64,000 nt of DNA from Pseudomonas sp. PDM14 (GCF_014851905.1 NZ_JACVAQ010000001.1:2418001-2482000); one strand, 5' to 3'. Positions 1 to 9,559 are shown, counted from the first letter of the stretch. The notes: generated from the letters alone by a model not told the origin. A program made the numbers and translations.

Positions 1-1225
1 CCACGGCCTTGGCCAGGGTCAGGTAGTTGCCGGGGCCGGGCGCGGAGATCGACTTCTTGAAGCCGTCGGCGTTGATGAACACGTCGGTGGCGGCGCCGTG
101 GATGTCGGCACCCAGCTGCAGGGCCAGCGCGTCGTCCATCAGCACCACGAACTGCGCCGACTCGGAGAGGGTGAAGCCGCAGTTGTCGCCGAACGGACGG
201 CTGGCGCGGCGGAAGTCGACGTCGTCACGGCCCTCGATCTTGCGCAGGCCTTCTTCGGTGGCCAGCGCGCCCATGGCGCCGTAGCCGTCGATGCATTCTT
301 GGGTCAGCGGCGCCTCGCTGTTGCCGACCAGGGCCACGCGGGCCTGACCGCTGGTGATCTGCTCGATGGCCTTCTGCAGGTTGTAGAGGAAGGTGGCGCA
401 GGCGCCCGTGACGCTGCCGGTGCTGCCGACGCTGCCCAGCACGTAGGCGTTGATGAAGTCGGCCGGCATGGTGTTGAGGCCCAGCGGGCACTGCTTGGCG
501 GTGACGCGGCCGCCCTTGAGGCGCGCCTGCAGCATACCGCCGAAGCCGTTCTCGTCGAGTTGGCTCATGATGCTGCCAGAGAACACCGCGACTTCGTCCG
601 GCTGCACGTGGTCGAGAATGTGGGCCCAGGGCAGGCCGGTGGAGCGCAGCGCATCGGTGGCGCCGACGATGGCCATCTGCAGGCCGCGCGGGTGGAAGCG
701 CGAGTTGTACAGCTCGCCGGGCTCGAAGCCGCTGGGCAGCTGGCCGGCGGATTTCACTGGCAGCGCACGGTAACTGTCGACCTTGAAATCGCAGCTGTCA
801 TGCAGGGTCACCCGCACCTGCAGGTCGTCCAGCGGCTCGATACTCCAGTTGGCCGGCAGCGGTTCGGGCAACTGCTTGCGGGTGGTGGTGAACTGCGCGT
901 GGCTGACGGTCAGGTTCTTCTGCCAGTGGGCAGCGTCGACATCCAGGTGGCGCTTGTCGATGCGCCGCACCATGGTGCCGGCGAGAATCGCTTCGGCATG
1001 CTGCGCTTCGATCTCGGCCAGGCTCAGCGGCGTGCCGTCGGGGGTGCAGTGGCGGCCGTCGATCACCTGCACCAAACGCATCATCACGGCTAGGCCGGCG
1101 AGGGTTTCCTGGCGCGCATGGCTGTCCAGGGACTCCTGGACGACACGGCGGAAGCCGTGGTGGAACGAACTTCTGCCCGCGGGGTTGTAACCACCGAAAC
1201 CCACGATGACGGGTAGTCGAGACAT
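1..1225 (-). CDS. fabY: Beta-ketoacyl-ACP synthase FabY (3' end outside the window)
   Basis: About 408 N-terminal residues are present; the rest runs off the left edge. The family is roughly 630 residues. The start MSRLPVIVGFGGYN and the thiolase-fold nucleophile motif GACATF (Cys276) match the FabY group (PA5174-type). This group is known to start fatty acid synthesis in Pseudomonas by condensing acetyl-CoA with malonyl-ACP. The catalytic histidines lie beyond the window. The ATG at 1225 is preceded by a good AGGAG ribosome site. In P. aeruginosa dctPQM genes sit between dctD and fabY; here only a 332 bp gap does. Function by family similarity; the start is secure. Confidence 0.88.
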   Translation of the reverse strand, partial: MSRLPVIVGFGGYNPAGRSSFHHGFRRVVQESLDSHARQETLAGLAVMMRLVQVIDGRHCTPDGTPLSLAEIEAQHAEAILAGTMVRRIDKRHLDVDAAHWQKNLTVSHAQFTTTRKQLPEPLPANWSIEPLDDLQVRVTLHDSCDFKVDSYRALPVKSAGQLPSGFEPGELYNSRFHPRGLQMAIVGATDALRSTGLPWAHILDHVQPDEVAVFSGSIMSQLDENGFGGMLQARLKGGRVTAKQCPLGLNTMPADFINAYVLGSVGSTGSVTGACATFLYNLQKAIEQITSGQARVALVGNSEAPLTQECIDGYGAMGALATEEGLRKIEGRDDVDFRRASRPFGDNCGFTLSESAQFVVLMDDALALQLGADIHGAATDVFINADGFKKSISAPGPGNYLTLAKAV

Positions 1226-1374
1226 CACTCGGAACTCCTGCAGTCGACCAGCGCGTCGAGGCGGGGCGCGTGCACAACTGGCGACAGGCGCGCAGCGGCA
1301 ACGGCTTTCCCCAGCCAGACGGCACATGCCGGGTGGCGACTCAAATGAATCGGGATACCCGGTTGACGCGGAGT

Positions 1375-1390
1375 GTGACTATTGAGTCAC
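1375..1390. promoter_or_regulatory. Small palindrome upstream of fabY (possible operator)
   Basis: GTGACT-ATTG-AGTCAC is a perfect 6 bp inverted repeat about 150 bp upstream of the fabY start, in an otherwise gene-free 332 bp gap. It could be an operator or chance. No regulator is assigned. Confidence 0.2.
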
Positions 1391-1449
1391 GTTCTATGGC
1401 GACGCTTAGAACCAGCTTACGATCTTCTGTCTGTCGGCCATACGGCGTT

Positions 1450-1508
1450 AAAAGTGCCCTCGGAATGCTCATTTACAGCTCGTAAACTGCGCTTCCTCGG
1501 GCACTTTT
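1450..1508 (-). terminator. Long hairpin downstream of dctD, terminator or dispersed repeat
   Basis: AAAAGTGCCC at 1450 pairs with GGGCACTTTT ending at 1508. The interior is itself an imperfect palindrome centred on TTTACAGCTCGTAAA. Read on the minus strand it lies about 50 nt after the dctD stop and ends in a T-rich tract, as an intrinsic terminator would. The long, symmetrical form also resembles repetitive hairpins scattered in Pseudomonas intergenic regions. The rest of the 1226-1557 gap shows no gene. Confidence 0.6.
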
Positions 1509-1557
1509 GCCTTGTCTGGCTCTAATTCAGAAAATCGTAAACAGGTTCTTTTGCCGT

Positions 1558-2937
1558 TTATTCGTGGTCGTCATTATTGCTTCCGGCGAAGTCCAGGCCG
1601 TGCTTGCGCAGCTTGTCGTGCAGGGTCTTGCGGGCGATGCCGAGGGCTTCGGCGAGACTGCGCAGCGAGTTGTGCGCGTTGGCCATCTCGGCGCTGATCA
1701 GCGCGCGCTCGTAGGCTTCGACCTGTTCGCTGAGCCCGGCGCCACTGGCCGGGTTCACGCTGTTGCCGCTGGGGGCCGGCTCAAGGCCACTGTCCAGGCC
1801 GAGGGCGAAGCGCTCGGCGGCGTTCTGCAGCTCGCGCACGTTGCCCGGCCAGCTGTGCCCGAGCAACTGCGCGCGCAGGGCGGTCGGCACGTCGCGGCCC
1901 GGCAGGTTGTGCCGCTCGGCAGCGGTGACGGCGTATTGCTGAAACAGCAGGAGGATGTCTTCGCCGCGCTCGCGCAGGGGTGGGATGCGCAGCGGTGCGA
2001 CGTTCAGGCGGTAGTACAGGTCGGCGCGGAAACGACCCTGGTCGGCCGCCACGCGCAGGTCTTCCTTGGTCGCGGCGATCACGCGGATATCCAGCGGGAT
2101 CAGCTGGTTGCCGCCGAGGCGCTCGACCATGCGCTCCTGCAGCAGACGCAGCAGCTTGACCTGCACGTCCGGGCTCATGCTCTCGATTTCGTCGAGGAAC
2201 AGCGTACCGCCGTTGGCGAACTCGAACTTGCCGATGCGGCGCTTCTGCGCGCCGGTGAAGGCGCCCGGCTCGTGGCCGAACAGCTCGCTTTCCACCACCG
2301 ACTCGGCCAGCGCGCCGGCGTTGATCGCCACGAACGGGCCTTTGCTGCGGCTCGACAGGTCGTGCAGCGCACGCGCCACCACTTCCTTGCCGGCGCCGGT
2401 TTCGCCGAGGATCAGCACGTCGGTATTGATCGAGGCGAGTGCGCTGACCTGCTCGCGCAGGCGCTGCATCGGCGCGGACTGGCCGGCCAGGCGGGCACCG
2501 AGCTGCTGGCGATCGGCCAGGGCCAGGCGCAGGCTGCGGTTCTCCAAGACCAGGCGACGCATCTCCAGGGCACGGCGCACGCTGTCGATCAGCGCCTCGC
2601 TGGGGAAGGGTTTTTCCAGAAAATCGTAGGCGCCGCTGCGCATGGCCTGCACGGCCAGCGGCACGTCGCCGTGGCCGGTGATCAGCAGCACGGGCAGGTC
2701 CGGGTCCTGATCGTGCAGTTGCTGCAGCAATTGCAGGCCGTCGATGCCGGGCATGCGGATGTCGCTGACCACCACGCCCGGCCAGTCGTTGCTCAGGCGC
2801 GCAGCCAGGCCCTTGGCCTCGGCCAGGGTCTCGACGCGGAAGCCGGCCAGGTCGAGGGTCTGGCTCAGGGCCTGGCGCAGGTGCGGGTCGTCGTCGACCA
2901 GCAGAACCTGGATGTGGCTGTCGATGCGGTTACTCAT
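1558..2937 (-). CDS. dctD: C4-dicarboxylate response regulator DctD (NtrC family)
   Basis: 459 residues. A receiver domain (1-120, phospho-acceptor Asp59 in VVVSDIRMPG) is followed by a sigma-54 AAA+ domain with Walker A GETGAGKE (178-185) and the sigma-54 contact motif GAFTGA (225-230). A Fis-type helix-turn-helix closes the protein (about 415-455). It activates sigma-54 promoters of dicarboxylate transport genes when phosphorylated by DctB. The ATG at 2937 overlaps the dctB stop by 8 bp, so the pair is translationally coupled. An upstream in-frame start would run far into dctB and is unlikely. No transporter gene adjoins it here. Confidence 0.9.
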   Translation of the reverse strand: MSNRIDSHIQVLLVDDDPHLRQALSQTLDLAGFRVETLAEAKGLAARLSNDWPGVVVSDIRMPGIDGLQLLQQLHDQDPDLPVLLITGHGDVPLAVQAMRSGAYDFLEKPFPSEALIDSVRRALEMRRLVLENRSLRLALADRQQLGARLAGQSAPMQRLREQVSALASINTDVLILGETGAGKEVVARALHDLSSRSKGPFVAINAGALAESVVESELFGHEPGAFTGAQKRRIGKFEFANGGTLFLDEIESMSPDVQVKLLRLLQERMVERLGGNQLIPLDIRVIAATKEDLRVAADQGRFRADLYYRLNVAPLRIPPLRERGEDILLLFQQYAVTAAERHNLPGRDVPTALRAQLLGHSWPGNVRELQNAAERFALGLDSGLEPAPSGNSVNPASGAGLSEQVEAYERALISAEMANAHNSLRSLAEALGIARKTLHDKLRKHGLDFAGSNNDDHE

Positions 2938-4744
2938 GCGGATAATCCTCGGCAGACTCCGGGTTGGCGCCCGGCGCGGCATTGCGCAGGTGCAAGGTGA
3001 TCAGCGCGCCCCCCTGGGGATGATTGGCCAGCGACAACTCGCCGCCCAGCGCGCGCATCAGCGTGTCGCAGATGGCCAGGCCCAGGCCCAGGCCCTGGGT
3101 GCTGGTCTTGGTGGTGAAGAAGGGTTCGCGCGCGTGCTGCAAGGCGGCCGCGGAGAAGCCCGGTCCATTGTCGCGCAGGTGCAGGTAGACGCCGTCGGCG
3201 TGCTGTTCGGCACTCAGCCACAGGCGCCGCGGCGGTCCCTTCTCCGACAGTGCGTCGAGGGCGTTGGCCAGCAGGTTGCCGAGCACCTGGCGCAGGCGCG
3301 TTTCGCCGGCCTGCACCCACAGCGTGGCCTCGGGCAGGTCGCGGATCAGCTCCACGTCCAGCGCCCGGCGGCGCTTGGCCAGCAGCGCAAGGGCATCGTC
3401 CAGCGCCGGCTGCAGCGCCACGCTTTCCGGGGCATGGCGGTCGCGACGGGCGAAGGCGCGCAGGTGGGTGATGATCGAGGCCATGCGCCCGGTCAGCTCG
3501 CTGATCTGCTTGAGGTTGCCGCGGGCATCGTCGATGCGCTGGTGATCGAGCAGCACGCCGGCGTTGTCGGCATAGCTGCGGATCGCCGCCAGTGGCTGGT
3601 TGAGTTCGTGGCTGATGCTGGCGGACATGGTGCCCAGGGCGGTGAGCTTGCCGGCCTGGACCAGGTCATCCTGGGTGCGCACCAGCTCCTGCTGTGCCTG
3701 TTCGCGCTCGAGCACTTCGTCCTTGAGGCGGGTGTTGAGGGTTTCCAGATCGCGGGTGCGTTCCAGCACGCGAATTTCCAGCTCGCGCTTGGCGCGGGCA
3801 TCCAGAGCGATGCGCTCGATGTAGTGGCGGCGGCGCTGCAGCATCAGGCCGAACAGCAACAGCAGAACCAGCAGGCTGGCGCCGCTGATCGCCAGCACCG
3901 TGCGCACCGGGCGTTCGACGAGGGTGCGCGGGGCGAGGATGGTCACCGTCCAGCCGGTTTCCTTGAGCTCGCGGCTCTGGATCAGCCAGCGGTTGTCGTC
4001 GATCTGCAGCGGCTGCGGGTTCAGCGTCGGGTAGGGTTGCTCGGCGGCGATGCGCGCCAGTTCCTGGTGGGTCAGCGGACGGCTGGCGCGGAAGCGCCAG
4101 TCCGGGTTGGAGGTGAGGATCACCACGCCGTTGGCGTCGGTTACCAGCAGCTGCTCCGGGGTCTGACCCCACAGGGTTTCGGTGTAGTCGAGGTCGACCT
4201 TGAGCACCAGCACGCCGAGCTTCTGCTCGCCGTTGCGTACACCGGCGGCGAAGTAGTAGCCGCGCTTGCCCGAGGTGGTGCCCTGGCCGAAGAAGCGTCC
4301 GAGGCGCCCGTCACTGGCAGCGCGGTAGTACGGCCGGAAGGTGAAGTTGCGGCCGATGAAGGTGTCCGGCTGGTCGAAGTTGGAGGTGGCGCGGGTGGTG
4401 CCTTGCGCATCCATCAGGTAGATCACGTCGGCGCCGGTCTGCTCGCGTACGCGTTGCAGCAACAGGTTGGCGTCGTTGACCGACTGCGCGTCCGGCTCAC
4501 CCTGCAGGACGCCGCGCAGGGTCGGCAGATCGCCGAGGATCGGTGGCAGTACCTCGAAGCGCCGCAGGGTGCCGAGCAGGTTGGCCACGTAGAGGTCTAG
4601 GGTCTGGCGGTTCTGCTCGATCAGCTCGCTGCGGTAATAGCGCTCGGCAAGGTGCTGCAGGGGCCACAGCAGCGGGGCCAGGAGCAGTGCCAGCAACGCC
4701 AGGCTGCGCCAGCGCGGGCGAGGGGGGAGAGGTGTCGGGGTCAT
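2930..4744 (-). CDS. dctB: C4-dicarboxylate sensor histidine kinase DctB
   Basis: 604 residues. Two membrane helices (about 12-32 and 283-303) flank a periplasmic double-PDC/Cache sensor region. A coiled segment, a HisKA domain with His379 in SISHELNQPLAA, and an ATPase domain with DNGPGF and GLGLGLAI boxes follow. In the known system it senses succinate, fumarate or malate and phosphorylates DctD. The start used is the ATG at 4744. A GTG at 4777, 10 bp after the rmlD stop, is an alternative adding 11 residues. It follows rmlD by only 42 bp, so it may be read partly from the rml operon. Confidence 0.88.
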   Translation of the reverse strand: MTPTPLPPRPRWRSLALLALLLAPLLWPLQHLAERYYRSELIEQNRQTLDLYVANLLGTLRRFEVLPPILGDLPTLRGVLQGEPDAQSVNDANLLLQRVREQTGADVIYLMDAQGTTRATSNFDQPDTFIGRNFTFRPYYRAASDGRLGRFFGQGTTSGKRGYYFAAGVRNGEQKLGVLVLKVDLDYTETLWGQTPEQLLVTDANGVVILTSNPDWRFRASRPLTHQELARIAAEQPYPTLNPQPLQIDDNRWLIQSRELKETGWTVTILAPRTLVERPVRTVLAISGASLLVLLLLFGLMLQRRRHYIERIALDARAKRELEIRVLERTRDLETLNTRLKDEVLEREQAQQELVRTQDDLVQAGKLTALGTMSASISHELNQPLAAIRSYADNAGVLLDHQRIDDARGNLKQISELTGRMASIITHLRAFARRDRHAPESVALQPALDDALALLAKRRRALDVELIRDLPEATLWVQAGETRLRQVLGNLLANALDALSEKGPPRRLWLSAEQHADGVYLHLRDNGPGFSAAALQHAREPFFTTKTSTQGLGLGLAICDTLMRALGGELSLANHPQGGALITLHLRNAAPGANPESAEDYPHE

Positions 4745-4786
4745 ATCACGCGCCTGTTGGACAGACGCATTATGCACTGCCTGGCC

Positions 4787-5656
4787 TCAGCGAGGGTTGA
4801 CCAGGCACTCCAGCAGGGCGTCGTGCCAGTGCGGCAGGGTTACGTGCCACTGGCTCTGCAGGCGTGAACAGTCCAGGCGTGAATTCAGTGGACGCTGCGC
4901 AGCTGTCGGGTAGGCGCTGGACGGGATCGGCTCCAGGCGCGCACAGGTTTTGCCCGTGACGCGCAGCTGTTCGGCGATGGCAGTGGCGAAGCCGAACCAC
5001 GAGGTCTCGCCCAGCCCGGTCAGGTGATAGGTGCCCCACGGGCCGGCCTGGTCGGTGCGCCAGCGCTGGATCAGTTCGCGGGTGGCCTGGGCGATGCTGC
5101 CGGCCCAGGTCGGCGCGCCGATCTGATCCGCTACCACGCGCAGTTCCTCGCGCTCCTGCAGCAGGCGTTGCATGGTCAGCAGGAAGTTGCGCCCATGCAG
5201 GGAATACACCCAGCTGGTGCGCAGGATCAGGTGCTTGCCGCCCACGGCGCGAATCGCCTGCTCGCCGGCCAGCTTGCTGCGACCGTAGACCCCGAGTGGG
5301 CCGGTGGCATCGTCTTCGTTGTAGGGCGCATCCTTGCTGCCGTCGAATACGTAGTCGGTGGAGTAGTGAATCAGCGGCACGTCGAGGCTAGCGGCCTCCT
5401 CGGCGAGCAGCGCCGGCGCGATGGCGTTGATGGCGAAAGCCCGCGCTGCTTCGCTTTCGGCCTGGTCCACGGCGGTGTGTGCGGCGGCATTGATGATCAG
5501 GTCCGGGCGCAGGGCGCGGATTTCCCGGCGCAGCGCGTCGGCATCGGCCAGGTCGAGCTGCTCCTGGCCGCGCACCAGCAGTTCGGCGCTGCCCGCCAGC
5601 GCGTGTTGCAGCTCACGGGAAACCTGACCGTTACGCCCGGTGATGAGGACTCTCAT
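4787..5656 (-). CDS. rmlD: dTDP-4-dehydrorhamnose reductase RmlD
   Basis: 289 residues, normal for the family. It performs the last step of dTDP-L-rhamnose synthesis, reducing dTDP-4-keto-L-rhamnose with NAD(P)H. The N-terminal nucleotide loop GRNGQV and the catalytic pair in YGRSKLAGE of the extended short-chain dehydrogenase fold are visible. The ATG overlaps the rmlC stop by 4 bp. The operon order here is B-A-C-D, whereas P. aeruginosa has B-D-A-C as I recall it. The product feeds LPS core and O-antigen or exopolysaccharide. Confidence 0.93.
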   Translation of the reverse strand: MRVLITGRNGQVSRELQHALAGSAELLVRGQEQLDLADADALRREIRALRPDLIINAAAHTAVDQAESEAARAFAINAIAPALLAEEAASLDVPLIHYSTDYVFDGSKDAPYNEDDATGPLGVYGRSKLAGEQAIRAVGGKHLILRTSWVYSLHGRNFLLTMQRLLQEREELRVVADQIGAPTWAGSIAQATRELIQRWRTDQAGPWGTYHLTGLGETSWFGFATAIAEQLRVTGKTCARLEPIPSSAYPTAAQRPLNSRLDCSRLQSQWHVTLPHWHDALLECLVNPR

Positions 5657-6198
5657 GGAAACAGCTCGGCCTCACGCAGGCTCGAGCCGGCCTGGTCCTT
5701 GGCCGACAACCAGGGCGCTTCGTTCAGCTGCCAGTCGATGGCCAGCTCCGGATCATCCCAGCGGATGCAGCGCTCGTGGGCCGGGGCGTAGTAGTCGGTG
5801 GTCTTGTAGAGAAACTCGGCGTACTCGCTGAGCACCACGAAACCGTGGGCGAAGCCTTCCGGAATCCAGACCTGGAGCCTGTTGGCGGCTGAAAGATGAA
5901 CGCCGGTCCACTGACCGAAAGTGGGAGAGCTGCGGCGGATGTCCACGGCGATGTCCAGCACTTCACCTGCAGTGACGCGGACCAGCTTTCCCTGGGGTTG
6001 CTCGATCTGGTAGTGCAGGCCACGCAACACGCCGCGCTGCGAGCGCGAGTGGTTGTCCTGAACGAATTCGCGCTGTACGCCAGTCGCGTCGGCGAACGCG
6101 CGGGCATTGAAACTCTCGTAGAAAAAACCGCGCTCGTCGCCGAAAACACGGGGCTCGAGCAGCAGGATGCCTGGCAGGGCGGCCGGGGTGACGATCAT
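5653..6198 (-). CDS. rmlC: dTDP-4-dehydrorhamnose 3,5-epimerase RmlC
   Basis: 181 residues, a cupin-fold epimerase. The signature [12 protein letters not shown] near the N-terminus and LRGLHYQ (catalytic His region) identify RmlC, as does the pattern around YKTTDYYAP. It inverts C3 and C5 of dTDP-4-keto-6-deoxyglucose. The gene overlaps rmlA upstream and rmlD downstream by 4 bp each, showing a tightly coupled operon. Confidence 0.94.
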   Translation of the reverse strand: MIVTPAALPGILLLEPRVFGDERGFFYESFNARAFADATGVQREFVQDNHSRSQRGVLRGLHYQIEQPQGKLVRVTAGEVLDIAVDIRRSSPTFGQWTGVHLSAANRLQVWIPEGFAHGFVVLSEYAEFLYKTTDYYAPAHERCIRWDDPELAIDWQLNEAPWLSAKDQAGSSLREAELFP

Positions 6199-7067
6199 TC
6201 CCGCTCTCCTGCCAGTTGGTAAAGGTACTGACCGTAGCCGGTCTTGCCGAATGCCTTGGCTTGCATGAGCAGGCGCTCACGCTCGATCCAGCCTTGCTGG
6301 AAGGCGATCTCCTCGAGGCAGGCCACCTTCAGGCCCTGGCGTTGCTCGATGGTCTGCACGTATTGCGAGGCATCGAGCAGGCTGTCATGGGTGCCGGTGT
6401 CGAGCCAGGCGAAGCCGCGGCCGAAACGCTCGACGCGCAGGTCGCCACGAGCGAGGTAGGCGTTGTTGACGTCGGTGATCTCCAGCTCGCCGCGTGAAGA
6501 AGGCTTCACCGCCTTGGCGATCTCGATCACGTCGTTGTCGTAGAAGTACAGGCCGGTGACGGCGTAGCTCGACTTGGGCTTCTCCGGCTTCTCCTCGATG
6601 GACACGGCATTGCCCTGCGGGTCGAACTCGATCACGCCAAATCGCTGCGGGTCCTTGACCCAGTAGCCGAATACGGTGGCACCACTGGGCTGGTCTGCGG
6701 CGCGCAGGAGCTTTTCGGTGAAATGCTGACCGTGGAAAACGTTGTCGCCGAGGATCAGGCAGACCGAGTCAGCGCCGATGAACTGCTCGCCGATCAGGAA
6801 CGCCTGGGCCAGACCGTCGGGGTTCGGCTGTGCGGCATAGCTGAACTGCACGCCGAACTGGCTGCCGTCGCCGAGCATCTTCTCGAACTGCGGCAGGTCG
6901 TGGGGCGTGGAGATGATCAGGATCTCGCGGATGCCGGCGAGCATCAGTACCGAGATCGGGTAGTAGATCATCGGCTTGTCGTAGATCGGCAGCAGCTGCT
7001 TGGAAACTCCCAGGGTGATGGGGTGCAGGCGCGTGCCGGATCCGCCGGCGAGGATGATCCCTTTCAT
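6195..7067 (-). CDS. rmlA: Glucose-1-phosphate thymidylyltransferase RmlA
   Basis: 290 residues starting [16 protein letters not shown], the nucleotidyltransferase signature. It makes dTDP-glucose from glucose-1-phosphate and dTTP and is the usual feedback control point for the pathway. The chosen ATG at 7067 overlaps the rmlB stop by 4 bp. A longer in-frame reading to 7145 adds 26 unfamiliar residues inside rmlB and is rejected. [10 protein letters not shown] and the EEKPEKPKS stretch are typical of the long RmlA class. Confidence 0.94.
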   Translation of the reverse strand: MKGIILAGGSGTRLHPITLGVSKQLLPIYDKPMIYYPISVLMLAGIREILIISTPHDLPQFEKMLGDGSQFGVQFSYAAQPNPDGLAQAFLIGEQFIGADSVCLILGDNVFHGQHFTEKLLRAADQPSGATVFGYWVKDPQRFGVIEFDPQGNAVSIEEKPEKPKSSYAVTGLYFYDNDVIEIAKAVKPSSRGELEITDVNNAYLARGDLRVERFGRGFAWLDTGTHDSLLDASQYVQTIEQRQGLKVACLEEIAFQQGWIERERLLMQAKAFGKTGYGQYLYQLAGERE

Positions 7068-8128
7068 TGTGCCGCTCCCAGTCGTTCGCGTTGATAGCTG
7101 CCGTCCTGGACGTGACGGCACCAGTCGAGGTTGTTCAGGTACCACTGCACGGTCTTGCGCAGGCCGCTGGCGAAGGTCTCCTGCGGGACCCAGCCGAGCT
7201 CGTGCTCGATCTTGCGCGCATCGATGGCATAGCGCTGGTCGTGGCCGGGGCGGTCCGTAACGAAGGTGATCAGGTCTTCATAGCGCGCGAGCCCTGCGGG
7301 CTTGTTCGGTGCCAGCTCTTCGAGCAGGGTGCAGATGGCGCGCACCACGTCGATGTTCTGCTGCTCGTTGTGCCCGCCGATGTTGTAGGTCTCGCCGACG
7401 ACACCTTCCGTCACTACCTTGAGCAGAGCGCGGGCGTGGTCCTCGACGAATAGCCAGTCGCGGATCTGCGAGCCGTTGCCATACACCGGCAGCGCCTTGC
7501 CTTCCAGCGCGTTGAGGATCACCAGCGGGATCAGCTTCTCCGGGAAGTGGAACGGCCCGTAGTTGTTCGAACAATTGGTGATCAGCACCGGCAGCCCGTA
7601 GGTCCGCTGCCAGGCGCGGACCAGGTGGTCGGACGCAGCCTTGCTGGCGGAGTAGGGCGAGCTGGGCGCGTAGGGCGTGGTTTCGCTGAACAGGTCATCC
7701 ACGCCATGCAGATCGCCGTAGACCTCGTCGGTGGAGATATGGTGAAAGCGGAACGCCTGTTTGTGCGCGTCCTCCAGCCTCGACCAGTAGGCGCGTACGG
7801 ATTCGAGCAGGTTGTAGGTGCCGACGATATTGGTCTGGATGAACTCGCCGGGACCTTCGATGGAGCGGTCGACATGCGACTCGGCGGCCAGGTGCATTAC
7901 CGCGTCGGGGCGAAAATCGGCGAGCACGCGCGAGACGGCGTCACGATCACCGATGTCAGCTTGGAGGAATTGATAGCGAGAGCTGCCGGCAACGGCGTCC
8001 AGCGATTCCAGATTGCCGGCGTACGTCAGCTTGTCGAGGTTGAACACCTGGTGTTCGGTGTGTTGCAGCAGGTGGCGAATCAGCGCCGAGCCGATAAAAC
8101 CTGCACCGCCAGTAATCAGAATTCGCAT
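7064..8128 (-). CDS. rmlB: dTDP-glucose 4,6-dehydratase RmlB
   Basis: 354 residues starting [18 protein letters not shown], with the NAD loop GGAGFIG and the active-site [15 protein letters not shown]. It converts dTDP-glucose to dTDP-4-keto-6-deoxyglucose. The start at 8128 is chosen because the Rossmann fold begins there; 32 extra upstream residues in the open frame lack homology. It is the first gene of rmlB-A-C-D. No convincing promoter was picked out in the 156 bp gap upstream. Confidence 0.94.
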   Translation of the reverse strand: MRILITGGAGFIGSALIRHLLQHTEHQVFNLDKLTYAGNLESLDAVAGSSRYQFLQADIGDRDAVSRVLADFRPDAVMHLAAESHVDRSIEGPGEFIQTNIVGTYNLLESVRAYWSRLEDAHKQAFRFHHISTDEVYGDLHGVDDLFSETTPYAPSSPYSASKAASDHLVRAWQRTYGLPVLITNCSNNYGPFHFPEKLIPLVILNALEGKALPVYGNGSQIRDWLFVEDHARALLKVVTEGVVGETYNIGGHNEQQNIDVVRAICTLLEELAPNKPAGLARYEDLITFVTDRPGHDQRYAIDARKIEHELGWVPQETFASGLRKTVQWYLNNLDWCRHVQDGSYQRERLGAAQ

Positions 8129-8284
8129 GCCGTTTGGCCTTGTGACCTCGGATGCATAGAGTGTCGGCAGGCTGCGGCAGAAGCAAGCCGCAATGGTCGC
8201 TGCTGTTCCAGAGTGGCACAGCATGGCCGCTCCGGATGGCGCCGGAGCAGGTGCGGCCTGCCGTTCTGGCTGGCGATAGCGTCT

Positions 8285-9559
8285 CTACTCAGCCTTCAAG
8301 GTGGCGCTGCTGAGAGAGGTGGCCGAGGGCAGGCGAATGATGATTGGGTGATCGGTAATGCTTATCTGGACCGATGCCACATTACGCAAAGACTGGATCG
8401 GCTGGGTTCCCTGTAGCGGGTCGTACACTTGCACCATGGCCTGCGTTGCTCCGAACCTGACGGTGACCAGGGTTGCGGGGCCGGGAAAGGCATCTGGCTC
8501 GGCCCAGACGACGATATCGGTTTCCGTATCGCTCTTTTGCAGGGTGAAACTGTTGCCGGTCGCGGGCAGGCCGGTAAGCGAATAGCTGACCCGCTTCTGC
8601 GGTGTAAAGGTGCGGGCAGCTGCTCCGGTGTCCTTGAGTATCTCGTTCATATTGTGAATGGCCGTGGCTGCCGGGGTCGGCGCATTGTCTGCTTTGGAGA
8701 AAAGTCCCCAGCCATCGTCCTCGTCCATCAACTGATAAAGGTAGGTCCGGTAAATTTTGTCCGCCGCACTGTTGGCGAAGATGTTCAGCACCCAGGCAGC
8801 AGCTTGTGCGCTAGACGTTTTGGGGATCTGGTAACCGGTCTCCGTGTAAACAGCGGGGCCGGCGCCGGCGGGTGTGTTGCCCAATGCGGTAGGACGTCTC
8901 ACCCAGCGCTGTGGTGGTTTGCCTTCGTAGGGGTAGGGATGCTGGTTGTTGTAGTCAGACAGGCCGGATGTAGTTGTCGGGTCGGGCCCTTTCGGAATGC
9001 CGCCGGCGTTGTACCCGGTGAAATAGAACACCTTGACCTTCTTCAGCAGTGGTGAGGCTTTTGTCTGCGAAAACAGCGAGGCTTGGAAGTCCAATGCCGC
9101 CGGAAGGCCTTTCGCACCAGTGGGAGCCCAGGTCAGGGCGAAATTGTTGATTTCATTGGGCCCCTCCACCGCGAGCGTTGAGCCCGGCGCGGCTGCCTCG
9201 ACTTTGCTGACATTGGCCAGGAAGGTGGCGATGGTCTCGGGCGAGCGCGTGCCGCCGACGGCGCTGATGTAGTTCCATTTCAGGCCCGCCTGGGCCAACT
9301 CGGTGTAATAGTTGTACGGCGGATTGGCCCAGAAGGGGTTCAGGCTGTCGCGCACATTGACGATGCCCAGATAGGCCATGTCGGCCTTGATCATGTCCAT
9401 CTTCTTGTAGTTCGAGCTGCCCTGGCTGATGTGCAGGTTCACCCCCTGCATGGCGATGAAGTCCGCTGCGCGCATTGGCGTGGCCGCCTGTACAGGCATA
9501 CCGAGCGCCATGGTGCCGAGCATGAAACCAAGGATGCTGAGGTGTATACGCGTATTCAT
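8285..9559 (-). CDS. Secreted clan GH-A-type glycoside hydrolase, specificity unknown
   Basis: 424 residues with a Sec signal peptide (cleavage probably after PVQA, residue 25). The region to about 300 looks like a TIM-barrel glycosidase of clan GH-A, perhaps GH39-like. VEGPNE supplies Asn135-Glu136 as candidate acid/base, YTETGY supplies Glu240 as candidate nucleophile, and NNQHPYP is a typical active-site loop. The C-terminal 100 residues look like a beta-sandwich. AAGGGGG precedes the ATG. It lies 156 bp upstream of rmlB on the same strand, next to an integrase remnant, so it may be acquired. The substrate could be a polysaccharide, but this is inference. Confidence 0.6.
   Translation of the reverse strand: MNTRIHLSILGFMLGTMALGMPVQAATPMRAADFIAMQGVNLHISQGSSNYKKMDMIKADMAYLGIVNVRDSLNPFWANPPYNYYTELAQAGLKWNYISAVGGTRSPETIATFLANVSKVEAAAPGSTLAVEGPNEINNFALTWAPTGAKGLPAALDFQASLFSQTKASPLLKKVKVFYFTGYNAGGIPKGPDPTTTSGLSDYNNQHPYPYEGKPPQRWVRRPTALGNTPAGAGPAVYTETGYQIPKTSSAQAAAWVLNIFANSAADKIYRTYLYQLMDEDDGWGLFSKADNAPTPAATAIHNMNEILKDTGAAARTFTPQKRVSYSLTGLPATGNSFTLQKSDTETDIVVWAEPDAFPGPATLVTVRFGATQAMVQVYDPLQGTQPIQSLRNVASVQISITDHPIIIRLPSATSLSSATLKAE

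Noticed and set aside
98..1093. 331-residue open frame on the plus strand over fabY
   Set aside because: Antisense shadow of fabY created by high GC; composition is Ala/Gly/Val/Gln-rich without motifs.
2744..4600. 618-residue plus-strand open frame over dctB
   Set aside because: Shadow frame; dctB on the other strand has a complete kinase architecture.
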